A program made the translations under genes and the position numbers. This document shows, one piece after another, positions 1-7,728 of a stretch of 28,766 nt of DNA. The first letter of the stretch is position 1, and every line of letters begins with the position of its first letter. The notes beneath the pieces are model-generated. The model was given only the letters and a program-made list of their open reading frames with translations. It did no database searches and was not told where the DNA came from. The stretch lies in assembly GCA_036795455.1 (NCBI GenBank), contig DAIRET010000013.1, forward strand, positions 1 to 28,766, read 5' to 3'. This DNA is from DAIRET01 sp036795455 (lineage in GTDB: Bacteria > Bacteroidota > Ignavibacteria > Ignavibacteriales > Ignavibacteriaceae).

Positions 1-115
1 TAAATTGATTAATATTTACCATTGACACTTGATTTTTAACATAACAGAGAAAGAGAATATTAAAATCCGGGTTTCTTTCTCTTACTCGTTCCTCTACTTT
101 GGGTAGTACTAATAA

Positions 116-376
116 TTACTTGTACGATTCCTTTCGATGAGCTATTCGCAAAATTAATACTAACACCTCGGCATCTGAAATTCGATAAATAATCCGGTAA
201 TCTCCCACACGATAACGCCACAAACCTTTATATTGTCCTTTTAAGGGTTTCCCTAATTCATACGGATCATTCGCCAATTTAGTTTCAATTGCATCTATTA
301 TTAATATTTGATCGTTTTTATTTATCCGCTTTAGATCTTTCTCAACACTCTCTTTGTATAGTATTTTATAGACCAA
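116..376 (-). CDS. RelE/ParE-family type II toxin
   Basis: 86 residues, the normal length for the RelE/ParE toxin fold. The protein runs from MVYKILY through the family-typical segment GKPLKGQYKGLWRYRVGDYR to a C-terminal pattern VLVLILRIAHRKESYK. The order (compact helical hairpin, then a beta-sheet with Arg/Tyr-rich strands and a terminal IxHRxxxY) is that of RelE-type mRNA interferases. Within the family the terminal His/Arg/Tyr residues act in ribosome-dependent mRNA cleavage. That this copy cleaves mRNA is inferred; ParE-type gyrase inhibitors share the fold. The start overlaps the end of the antitoxin gene by 11 bp, the usual coupled arrangement. Nothing looks truncated. Confidence 0.85.
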   Translation of the reverse strand: MVYKILYKESVEKDLKRINKNDQILIIDAIETKLANDPYELGKPLKGQYKGLWRYRVGDYRIIYRISDAEVLVLILRIAHRKESYK

Positions 377-581
377 GCCTTTGCCTCATTTCCTCGGTAG
401 TAATTATTTGATCGGAAGGATCTTCAAATCTATCCTTCGCAATTTGGTAGTCGTAATATTCACTAAAATAGTTTTTCAGAGCTTCTATCACATAAAAAGT
501 CTCTGTTCTATTTGTTTTTTGAGCTGTGCTTTCAAGAAGAACTGAAAGGTCTTCGGGTAAACGAAATGCTTTGACTTTCAT
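366..581 (-). CDS. RelB-like ribbon-helix-helix antitoxin
   Basis: 71 residues from the ATG at 581. A GTG at 590 would add three residues, but the ATG is preferred because MKVKAFRLPEDL is the typical beginning of a ribbon-helix-helix DNA-binding strand, and because AAGTGAG lies just upstream of it as a plausible ribosome site. The first ~45 residues fit a MetJ/Arc-like DNA-binding dimer (strand KVKAFRLP, then helices to about ALKNYFSEYYDY). The acidic tail DRFEDPSDQIITTEEM would wrap and neutralise the toxin. It precedes and overlaps the toxin gene. A palindrome 18 bp upstream is the likely autoregulatory operator. Confidence 0.8.
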   Translation of the reverse strand: MKVKAFRLPEDLSVLLESTAQKTNRTETFYVIEALKNYFSEYYDYQIAKDRFEDPSDQIITTEEMRQRLGL

Positions 582-598
582 ATTGCTCACTTTAATTT

Positions 599-632
599 GT
601 TAAACTTGTTATACAAATATAACGTGTTTAAC
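599..632 (-). promoter_or_regulatory. Palindromic operator over the toxin-antitoxin promoter
   Basis: A 34-bp interrupted palindrome: outer arms GTTAAAC (599-605) and GTTTAAC (626-632), inner arms GTTATA (608-613) and TATAAC (618-623), with only the two spacer pairs and the central CAAA unpaired. Read on the minus strand it contains TATATTTG (621 to 614), an exact match to the Bacteroidota -7 consensus TAnnTTTG, 33 bp before the antitoxin ATG. Two symmetric half-site pairs across the core promoter are what a ribbon-helix-helix antitoxin normally binds, so autorepression is inferred. Confidence 0.65.
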
Positions 633-664
633 AAAAAATTTCCACAACAAATTAAGTGCAATTT

Positions 665-1537
665 TTAAAAATCTACCGAAAAGCCGAATCCCGGTTTGGA
701 AATCCTTTCGTTATAATACTGGCTAAAATGGTCAAAACCGTTGTAGTAAGAAAAAAAGAATGATACTCCTTTACCGCTCCAATCGCCGAATTTTATTCCC
801 GCCTGAAAATTGCTATTGCCGGAATATTTATCCGTTCCGTTCAATGTGAAATGATATGTACCATAAAGATTAGTCTTTGCTCCCCATAATTCTCCCAGCA
901 AATTATTGTTATGGACTTCTAATCCGGCATTCAGTATCAATTTCTTTTGGTCCTGCGGACGAAGGTGGATAGCGTATTCAATCCCGGAATAATAACGCCA
1001 ATTCATATTTAAGTAGGCTACTTCATTTGCAAAATAGACTTCGGCAAAATCCCTTGTAAATGGAATCGGACCGCCGGGTTTTCCCCACGTGCGGGGATAA
1101 GGACTTCTCCACCAATTTCCATCTACAAGATGGGCAGAATTATGAATGAATCTGAATCTTAAAAACCATCTCCCCTTCTCATCTCCTTTAGAAAAAGTAG
1201 CATTCCCTCCAAAGAAACCGTCAACTGCATCAATCTGTAACCGTTGTTCTTCGTAGTTGGTTGAATATGCGTAAGCCATAAATTCTATTCCGAAAGTCAA
1301 ACGGGAATTACTTGCATGATATTTAATTTCAAGTAAATCGATTGAATTACCAATATCAACCTTCAAACTACCGTTATCGGGATAATAAAGTATTCCGAGT
1401 TTTGATTCTTTAACATTCCCGCGGAAAGGAAGGAAGTGATTCCCCGGTGGAAAGAGCTTTACATTATCACCTTCATTTTGACCGAATGAAATGCACATAA
1501 AAATAACAACATAAAATAGAATATGTTTAAACTTCAA
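665..1537 (-). CDS. DUF1207 family outer-membrane beta-barrel protein
   Basis: 290 residues with an N-terminal signal peptide (hydrophobic stretch about 6-18, ending SFG-Q). Features matching DUF1207 proteins, as I recall the family, are the early LFPPGNHFLPF segment, the alternating strand pattern, RFRFIHNSAHLVDG near residue 130, KKLILNAGLEVH and the end SYYNGFDHFSQYYNER followed by a terminal Phe, as in outer-membrane barrels. Its substrate or role is unknown. The start is TTG (1537-1535): GAGGAGG lies five bases upstream inside the end of rmuC, a far better ribosome site than at any internal ATG. The TTG directly follows the rmuC stop (zero gap), so the two are surely cotranscribed and probably translationally coupled. 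Confidence 0.7.
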   Translation of the reverse strand: MKFKHILFYVVIFMCISFGQNEGDNVKLFPPGNHFLPFRGNVKESKLGILYYPDNGSLKVDIGNSIDLLEIKYHASNSRLTFGIEFMAYAYSTNYEEQRLQIDAVDGFFGGNATFSKGDEKGRWFLRFRFIHNSAHLVDGNWWRSPYPRTWGKPGGPIPFTRDFAEVYFANEVAYLNMNWRYYSGIEYAIHLRPQDQKKLILNAGLEVHNNNLLGELWGAKTNLYGTYHFTLNGTDKYSGNSNFQAGIKFGDWSGKGVSFFFSYYNGFDHFSQYYNERISKPGFGFSVDF

Positions 1538-2983
1538 TTATTCCTCCTCAAATTCAAGTAGTTGATTTCCGCCTGCTTGTGGAATTTCCTGCACGTTTCT
1601 CAAGCGTCTTTCGATTGTACGCGTCTTCTTTGCAGCGTCATCTATTGTGTTTGAAGCCTCTTGCAGCTTCTTTTGTGTTTTTTCAAGAATGTCTCCGAAC
1701 TTCCCGAATTCCGTTTTAACCGCACCGAGTAAACTCCATACTTCACTTGAACGCTTTTCAATCGCAAGAGTTCTGAATCCCATCTGCAGGCTATTCAAAA
1801 CTGCAGCCAATGTTGTCGGACCTGTCAATACAACTCTATATTCCCTCTGAATAAATTCTGCAAGTCCGGGTATTCTTAAAACTTCAGCAAAAAGTCCTTC
1901 AATAGGAAGGAACATTATTGCAAAATCCGTTGTGTTCGGCGGATCAACGTATTTTTCAGCAATACTTTTTGCCTGCTGTTTAATACGTGTTTCAAGTGCT
2001 TTCGCAGATGCTTCAACTTCTGCGGGCAATGCTTTGTCCTGTGCGTCAAGTAATCTTTGATAATCTTCGGAAGGATATTTTGCATCAATAGGCATTAAGA
2101 TCATTTCATCTTTCATGTCTCTTCTACCCGGCATTTTAATTGCAAATTCAACTCTTTCGCTACTCCCCTTTTTTGTAACCGCGTTTTTAACGTATTGCTC
2201 GGGAGTAAGAATTTGTTCAATCAAGTTTTCAAGTTGAATTTCTCCCCAGATGCCGCGTGTTTTAATATTAGTTAAAACACGTTTCAAATCACCTACTCCG
2301 CTTGCAAGCGTCTGCATTTCACCCAATCCCTTATGAACAAGTTCAAGTCTTTCACTAACAAGTTTGAATGACTCACCCAGTCTCTTTTCAAGTGTTGAAT
2401 GAAGCTTTTCATCAACAGTAGCACGCATCTCGTCCAGCTTCTTCGAATTGTTATCCTGGATTTGTGTTAGTTTATCTTCAACTTTTTCGCGGAGTGAATC
2501 AAGTTTTTGCTCATTCATCTGAATCAACTTGTTTAACTGCTCGGAAAATTTATTCAATTCTTCTTTTTGTAATGAAGCCGATTCCGATAGTTGTTTAATC
2601 AACATCTGGACTGTATTATTTTGAGCCGTAGAAAGATCATCGCGGGTGTTTTTTGTGAACGTTTCTATTTTTGAATCAACAGTAACAATCAATCTTTCGA
2701 GTTTTTCCGAAAAAGAATTGAACTGCTTCAAGAGTGAATCTTCAAACTGTTTGAAAGAGTTGAGCAATTCTTCACGTGTACTCCTGGAATTATGATTGGC
2801 TTCATCTCTATTTCGTAGGAATTCATCTTTCAACTTCGATTCAACCCTGTCGAATGAATCGCGTAGGTATTTTTCCAATTCTTTCGGAACAGATTCTTCA
2901 CCTGTTGGCTGTGATTTTTTTATAATCAGAAAAATCACAACTATAAGCAGAAGTGTAATTAATATTAAAAAAACTGTTGTCAT
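1538..2983 (-). CDS. rmuC: RmuC family DNA recombination protein
   Basis: 481 residues. Residues 1-22 form a membrane anchor, about 30-220 a long coiled coil rich in Lys/Glu heptads, and about 225-450 the RmuC nuclease-like domain. Diagnostic segments are RGIWGEIQLENLIEQIL (243-259), PIDAKYP (298-304) with the Asp-x-Lys expected of a PD-(D/E)xK core, FLPIEGLFAEVL and the helix after TGPTTLAAVLNSLQMGFR. RmuC in E. coli limits recombination at inverted repeats; the biochemical role here is inferred from family. The ATG at 2983 is preceded by GAGGAATTAA, a good ribosome site. It is divergent from metG, and its TAA abuts the DUF1207 gene. Confidence 0.92.
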   Translation of the reverse strand: MTTVFLILITLLLIVVIFLIIKKSQPTGEESVPKELEKYLRDSFDRVESKLKDEFLRNRDEANHNSRSTREELLNSFKQFEDSLLKQFNSFSEKLERLIVTVDSKIETFTKNTRDDLSTAQNNTVQMLIKQLSESASLQKEELNKFSEQLNKLIQMNEQKLDSLREKVEDKLTQIQDNNSKKLDEMRATVDEKLHSTLEKRLGESFKLVSERLELVHKGLGEMQTLASGVGDLKRVLTNIKTRGIWGEIQLENLIEQILTPEQYVKNAVTKKGSSERVEFAIKMPGRRDMKDEMILMPIDAKYPSEDYQRLLDAQDKALPAEVEASAKALETRIKQQAKSIAEKYVDPPNTTDFAIMFLPIEGLFAEVLRIPGLAEFIQREYRVVLTGPTTLAAVLNSLQMGFRTLAIEKRSSEVWSLLGAVKTEFGKFGDILEKTQKKLQEASNTIDDAAKKTRTIERRLRNVQEIPQAGGNQLLEFEEE

Positions 2984-3044
2984 TTAATTCCTCATTGATG
3001 TTATTTTCTTGTAAACCCTCCCGGTTTAGCATTTACTGGGGCAG

Positions 3045-3073
3045 TTTCGCTACAGGAAAAATCGTTATATTTG
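3045..3073 (+). promoter_or_regulatory. Probable metG promoter
   Basis: TATATTTG at 3066-3073 is an exact TAnnTTTG -7 element, with TTTC at 3045-3048 as an imperfect -33 (TTTG) box, 17 bases apart. Transcription would start near 3080, leaving about 25 bases before the TTG start at 3106. That position excludes an upstream ATG at 2977 as the metG start. Confidence 0.5.
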
Positions 3074-3105
3074 CACTTATTGATAAACAAAATTACGGAA
3101 TTAAT

Positions 3106-5148
3106 TTGACTCAAGAAAAAATAGTTGTAACTGCTGCACTTCCTTACGCAAACGGTCCAATTCACCTTGGACACCTTGCAGGTGCTTATTTACCTGCTGA
3201 TATTTACGTAAGATACCAGCGGTTAAAAGGAAGAGATATTTTATTTGTCTGCGGCTCGGATGAACATGGTGTCCCAATAACAATAACTGCGGACAAAGAA
3301 AAAGTAAAACCGCAGGTTGTGATAGATCGATTTCATAAAATAAATGAAGAATCTTTTAACAAATTCGGAATGGCGTTTGATATTTATTCACGCACAAGTA
3401 TTCCATTGCACCATGAAACGGCTAAGGAATTTTTTACCGAATTTTATAAAAGAGGTTTGCTCAACGAGAAAAAAACCTCACAATTTTATGACGAAAAAGC
3501 TAAAATGTTTCTACCGGACAGGTATGTTGAAGGAACTTGTCCTAACTGCGGAAACGAAAACGCCCGGAGTGATGAATGCGAAAACTGCGGTGCTTTATAT
3601 GAACCGTCGGAGTTGAAAAATCCCGTAAGTAAAATTTCCGGTTTAACTCCTGTGTTGAAGGAAACTTCCCACTGGTATTTCCCGCTCGGTAATTATCAAT
3701 CTGAATTGGAAAAATATATTAAAGAGATGGATGAAAAATACGGGTGGAAAGATAATGTACTTCAATATTGTAAAGGATGGTTTAAAGACGGACTTCAGGA
3801 TAGAGCCGTTACGCGCGATCTCGATTGGGGTGTGCAGGTTCCGTTGGAAGGTGCTGCGGGTAAGGTACTCTACGTCTGGTTCGAAGCAGTTCTCGGTTAC
3901 ATTTCCGCAACAAAAGAACTGTCGCTCAAACGGGGAGAAGAGGATTTATGGAAGAAATACTGGCAGGATGAAAAGACAAAGTACGTTGCATTCATCGGAA
4001 AAGATAACGTAGTTTTTCATTGTATCGTTTTTCCAGCTATGTTAAAAGCATGGAACGAAGGGAATAAAGAGAAGTATATTCTACCGCAGAATGTTCCCGC
4101 AAACGAATTCCTGAATTTTGAAGGGAAGAAATTTTCAAAAAGCAGGAATTGGGGAATTGATGTTATTGATTTTCTGAATCAATTCCCGGCAGACCCATTA
4201 AGATACACTCTTGCATCCAACCTGCCGGAAATGCGGGATACCGATTTTTACTGGAAAGATTTTCAAGCACGAAATAACAACGAGCTTGCCGATATACTCG
4301 GTAACTTTATAAACAGAACTTTCACATTTGTACATAAACATTTTGAAGGTAAAGTTCCTTCTCTTTACGAAATTGATGATAGAGATTCTGCAATGCTTGC
4401 AATGCTTGAAGAATACCCGGCTAAACTTTCGAATCTACTTGAAAAATATAAAGTAAAAGATGCGACGCTTGAGATGATGAATCTTGCGAGAGCCGCCAAT
4501 AAGTATTTTAACGATTCAGAGCCGTGGAAAACAATAAAAAGCAACAAGGAGAAATGCTCAACAACATTGAATATTTGCATTCAAACCATTTATTCTTTGG
4601 CTGAATTGTTTTCTCCCGTTATTCCATTCTCTTCTGTAAAGATATTTAATATGCTGAATGCTAGACCGGTTAAATGGGACGACTGCGGTAAACATAATTT
4701 ACTCGAAGGACATCAGCTAAATACTGCCGGAATCCTCTTCCAAAAGATTGAAGATGAAGCAATCGAGAAGCAGGTTTCTAAACTTGGAAAAACTGCGGAA
4801 GCTGAAGAAAAGAAAGAAGAGCCGTTGATTTCGATTGAAGATTTCCAAAAAGTACAACTGAAAGTAGCGGAAATAATCGAAGCGGAGAAAGTTGCAAAAA
4901 GCGAAAAGTTAATTAAACTGAAAGTTAATTTAGGCAATGAAACCAGGCAGGTAGTTGCAGGCATAGCTAAGAACTATTCCGCTGAAGAACTTGTCGGTAA
5001 AAAAGTAGTTATTGTTGCCAATCTTCAACCGGCGAAGTTGATGGGACTTGAATCAAGAGGAATGATATTAGCAGTAGAAAATGAGAATGGAAAACTAAAT
5101 ATTCTTGAAGTAGACAAATCCGTTAAGAACGGTACTCGTGCAAAATAA
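3106..5148 (+). CDS. metG: Methionyl-tRNA synthetase
   Basis: 680 residues from a TTG start; charges tRNA-Met with methionine in the cytoplasm. Visible parts: Rossmann catalytic domain with ALPYANGPIHLGH at 11-23 (HLGH is the HIGH motif); a zinc knuckle with C145, C148, C158 and C161; KFSKS at 342-346 as the KMSKS loop; a helical anticodon-binding domain about 390-560; and a C-terminal EMAP/Trbp111-like tRNA-binding OB fold from about 574 to the end, which makes this the long, dimerising form. An ATG at 2977 is in frame but would add 43 residues unlike the family, overlap rmuC and lie before the likely promoter. The TTG gives the usual TQEKIVVTAALPYANGP beginning. Confidence 0.95.
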   Translation: MTQEKIVVTAALPYANGPIHLGHLAGAYLPADIYVRYQRLKGRDILFVCGSDEHGVPITITADKEKVKPQVVIDRFHKINEESFNKFGMAFDIYSRTSIPLHHETAKEFFTEFYKRGLLNEKKTSQFYDEKAKMFLPDRYVEGTCPNCGNENARSDECENCGALYEPSELKNPVSKISGLTPVLKETSHWYFPLGNYQSELEKYIKEMDEKYGWKDNVLQYCKGWFKDGLQDRAVTRDLDWGVQVPLEGAAGKVLYVWFEAVLGYISATKELSLKRGEEDLWKKYWQDEKTKYVAFIGKDNVVFHCIVFPAMLKAWNEGNKEKYILPQNVPANEFLNFEGKKFSKSRNWGIDVIDFLNQFPADPLRYTLASNLPEMRDTDFYWKDFQARNNNELADILGNFINRTFTFVHKHFEGKVPSLYEIDDRDSAMLAMLEEYPAKLSNLLEKYKVKDATLEMMNLARAANKYFNDSEPWKTIKSNKEKCSTTLNICIQTIYSLAELFSPVIPFSSVKIFNMLNARPVKWDDCGKHNLLEGHQLNTAGILFQKIEDEAIEKQVSKLGKTAEAEEKKEEPLISIEDFQKVQLKVAEIIEAEKVAKSEKLIKLKVNLGNETRQVVAGIAKNYSAEELVGKKVVIVANLQPAKLMGLESRGMILAVENENGKLNILEVDKSVKNGTRAK

Positions 5149-5163
5149 AAAGGAAGAATTAAT

Positions 5164-7179
5164 ATGAAACAACTAACAATTTTACTAATCGTGTTAGCGT
5201 CCGGTATTTTAATGGGTCAGGCGCCTTATGAAAAATATAGTGAACAATTAAAATCGGAGATAACCACAACCCAGGCGAATGAAAAAATCCTTTGCTGGAT
5301 ATTCTTCACGGATAAAGGGAATAATGTTCATGAATACATATCTTCGCCAAATTCGGTTGTTAGTGAAAAATCACTGAAAAGAAGAAGTAAAGTATTGGGT
5401 AAATCTAATTTGCTTAATTACGCAGATGTTCCCGTGAACGAATTTTATTTGAATGAATTAGAAAATATAGGTATATCCGTAAAACAGAAATCTAAATGGT
5501 TCAATGGTGTTTCTGCTTATGTCTCTAAAGAGGTTCTTTCTCAAATTGCATCATTAAATTTCGTCAACCAGATTGATATCGTTTATCAACTGAAAAAGGA
5601 TTACAAAGAGCCGGTAGATGAAAATAAAACCGAATCGTTGTTTATTGAACAACCGGCTGGAATTTATTCTTACAATTACGGTAACTCATACACACAACTT
5701 GAGCAGATTGGTGTTCCGGCTGTTCACAACCTCGGTATTACCGGGCAGGGTGTTACAGTTGCAGTAATGGATGCAGGATTTAACCGTCTTTCACACGAGT
5801 CGTTTCAATCTATGAACATTATTGCTGCATGGGATTTTGTAAATAATGACCCGGGTGTGGGTGATAGTGCCGATATGGGAACCGGAACACACGGAACCCA
5901 AACGCTTTCTACAATCGGCGGATTTAAGGAAGGTAAGTTGATTGGACCTGCTTTTGCTGCGGATTATATACTCGCTAAAACAGAAAACACGGACAGCGAA
6001 ACACCTATTGAAGAGGATAACTGGATTGCTGCGGTTGAATGGGCGGATAGTATCGGTGTTGATGTTACTTCTACTTCACTTGGATACATTACGTTCGATG
6101 CACCCTTCCAGAGTTATACATGGCAAAGCATGGATGGAAACACATGCCGCATAACAATTGCGGCGGATCTTGCTGTTGCACGCGGAATCGTTGTTGTTAA
6201 TTCAGCAGGCAATGAAGGATTCCACTCTACACAAAATACACTGGGTGCTCCTGCTGACGGTGACAGTGTCATTGCGGTCGGGGCTGTAGGTTCTTCAGGT
6301 ACAAGAGTTAGTTTTAGTAGTGTCGGTAATACGGTTGATGGTAGAATAAAACCTGATGTAATGGCAATGGGTTCGGGAGTAGTGGTGGCAAGCACATACA
6401 GTAATACAAATTATTCCACTGCAAGCGGAACTTCTTTTAGTTGTCCCCTTGCAGCAGGTGTGGCAGCTTTGATTTTATCGCACAATCCTTCCTTAACCCC
6501 AATGCAGGTAAGAGACGCAATGCGTAATACAGCTTCGAGAGCAAATAACCCGGATCGTGAATACGGATGGGGAATATTAAATACGTTACAGGCTATTTCA
6601 TTTTTCCCGGTTCCTGTTGAACTAACTTCATTCAAAGTATCTGTAGCAAACGATGTAGTTACTTTAAATTGGGAAACTGCTACCGAAACGAATAACCGCG
6701 GTTTCGAGATTGAGAGAGCCGGTAATCCGGAAGAAGAAAAGAATTGGATTACTCTCGGTTTCGTAAAAGGGAATGGAAGCACAACAAATATCTCGGCTTA
6801 TTCATTTACAGATGAGCAGGTAGTAACCGGCAAATATTCTTACCGCTTAAAGCAGATTGATTTCGACGGGACATTCGAGTATTCAAATATTATTCATGTT
6901 GTAGTCGATATTCCGGGTCAGTTTTCATTATCACAAAACTATCCGAACCCGTTTAACCCGGTAACGAATATAAAATTCTCTTTACCGGTAAGCGGGCAAA
7001 CGTCGTTGAAGGTTTATGATATGCTCGGCAGGGAAGTAAAAACTTTAATTAACAAAGATATGCCAGCCGGTAATTACGAAGTATATTTTGATGCTTCAGG
7101 TTTACCCAGCGGAATATATTTTTATACACTAACTAATGGAAACTTCACATCATCGAATAAGATGACTTTGTTGAAATAG
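5164..7179 (+). CDS. Secreted S8 subtilisin-like protease with T9SS sorting domain
   Basis: 671 residues. Signal peptide 1-19; probable pro-region about 25-150; subtilase domain about 175-480 with the catalytic triad visible as D203 (VMDAG), H243 (GTHGT) and S424 (GTSFSCP), plus oxyanion N350 (SAGNEG). Residues about 480-580 form a beta-sandwich linker (PVELTSFKV...NRGFEIERAG), and 592-671 is a type A T9SS sorting domain (QNYPNPFNP, then GIYFYTL and KMTLLK). It should therefore be exported by Sec, then moved across the outer membrane by T9SS and be anchored or released. Substrate is unknown. The gene is 15 bp after metG with AAGGAAG before its ATG, so it probably shares the metG transcript, and it ends at a clear hairpin terminator. 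Confidence 0.92.
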   Translation: MKQLTILLIVLASGILMGQAPYEKYSEQLKSEITTTQANEKILCWIFFTDKGNNVHEYISSPNSVVSEKSLKRRSKVLGKSNLLNYADVPVNEFYLNELENIGISVKQKSKWFNGVSAYVSKEVLSQIASLNFVNQIDIVYQLKKDYKEPVDENKTESLFIEQPAGIYSYNYGNSYTQLEQIGVPAVHNLGITGQGVTVAVMDAGFNRLSHESFQSMNIIAAWDFVNNDPGVGDSADMGTGTHGTQTLSTIGGFKEGKLIGPAFAADYILAKTENTDSETPIEEDNWIAAVEWADSIGVDVTSTSLGYITFDAPFQSYTWQSMDGNTCRITIAADLAVARGIVVVNSAGNEGFHSTQNTLGAPADGDSVIAVGAVGSSGTRVSFSSVGNTVDGRIKPDVMAMGSGVVVASTYSNTNYSTASGTSFSCPLAAGVAALILSHNPSLTPMQVRDAMRNTASRANNPDREYGWGILNTLQAISFFPVPVELTSFKVSVANDVVTLNWETATETNNRGFEIERAGNPEEEKNWITLGFVKGNGSTTNISAYSFTDEQVVTGKYSYRLKQIDFDGTFEYSNIIHVVVDIPGQFSLSQNYPNPFNPVTNIKFSLPVSGQTSLKVYDMLGREVKTLINKDMPAGNYEVYFDASGLPSGIYFYTLTNGNFTSSNKMTLLK

Positions 7180-7197
7180 TATTCAATTGATTTTCAT

Positions 7198-7246
7198 CTT
7201 CGGGGTTGGTAATGATTTTTTATTTACTAATCCCGAAGTCTCTTTT
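7198..7246 (+). terminator. Rho-independent terminator after the subtilase
   Basis: A hairpin with 15-base arms, 7198-7212 (CTTCGGGGTTGGTAA) and 7224-7238 (TTACTAATCCCGAAG), paired throughout if two G-U pairs are allowed, followed by TCTCTTTT. It starts 18 bp after the subtilase stop codon. Confidence 0.75.
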
Positions 7247-7275
7247 CAAGAAAAAAGACCCTTAACTTAATTGTA

Positions 7276-7351
7276 CGCTGATCGGTTATGATGGCTTATG
7301 ATTTTCGCTGATTTATCATAATAGAGCTTAACAAATCATAATAAATCAGCG
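7276..7351. repeat. REP-like palindromic intergenic element
   Basis: A 76-bp block made from a few short words used in both orientations: CGCTGAT at 7276 and 7306, TTATGAT at 7286 and 7296, ATCATAATA at 7315 and 7335, and a perfect 11-bp inverted repeat CGCTGATTTAT (7306-7316) with ATAAATCAGCG (7341-7351). It has no coding potential and no T-tract, so it is not a simple terminator. The composition resembles dispersed palindromic repeats of Bacteroidota intergenic regions; there is only one copy in this window, so dispersal is an inference. Confidence 0.45.
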
Positions 7352-7728
7352 TCCCATTCAAACTTCTCAATTCTCACATGTATATGATTTTTATTATAAA
7401 CAACTGCAAATCCGTTGAATCAAGGACGAACTAAAATTTGAATATCAAACAATTTTCTACGGTGTGCAGCATTTTGAAAATTACCCCCCCCGGCGCCATT
7501 ATTCTTTCCCTTAGCACTAAACTATTACTATAAGTGACTGTCCAAATAGTAAATTATGGTAACAGTCCTATTTTTTGACCGGTGGAATCGAAAAATCTTT
7601 CTCTGCCGGTTTTTCAATTCATTAATCATCATTTATATTTCTACCGCGTTTTTCAAACTTTAATCTCAAAAACGCTTTATCGATCTAAACGGCTTAAGAA
7701 AGAAGTTATTTTTACCTCCTTATAAAGA
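7352..7728. other. Non-coding stretch with a C8 tract
   Basis: About 380 bp with no convincing reading frame. It contains a run of eight C (7484-7491) in otherwise AT-rich sequence, a weak GACTGT/ACAGTC inverted repeat (7536-7541 and 7562-7567) followed by a T-run, and a weak ACCGG/CCGGT pair just after it. These are not strong enough to call terminators. No exact TAnnTTTG promoter was found before the next gene. Confidence 0.4.

Noticed and set aside
46..82. Hairpin AGAGAAAGA/TCTTTCTCT downstream of the toxin gene
   Set aside because: The arms are simple purine/pyrimidine runs, the loop is 19 bases and no T-run follows on the minus strand, so it is not convincing as a terminator.
2977..3105. 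N-terminal extension of metG from ATG 2977
   Set aside because: The 43 extra residues do not resemble MetRS, overlap rmuC, and lie upstream of the likely promoter; TTG 3106 fits the family start.
7536..7567. GACTGT/ACAGTC hairpin before a T-run as a terminator
   Set aside because: Six pairs across a 20-base loop, with no gene directly upstream to terminate.
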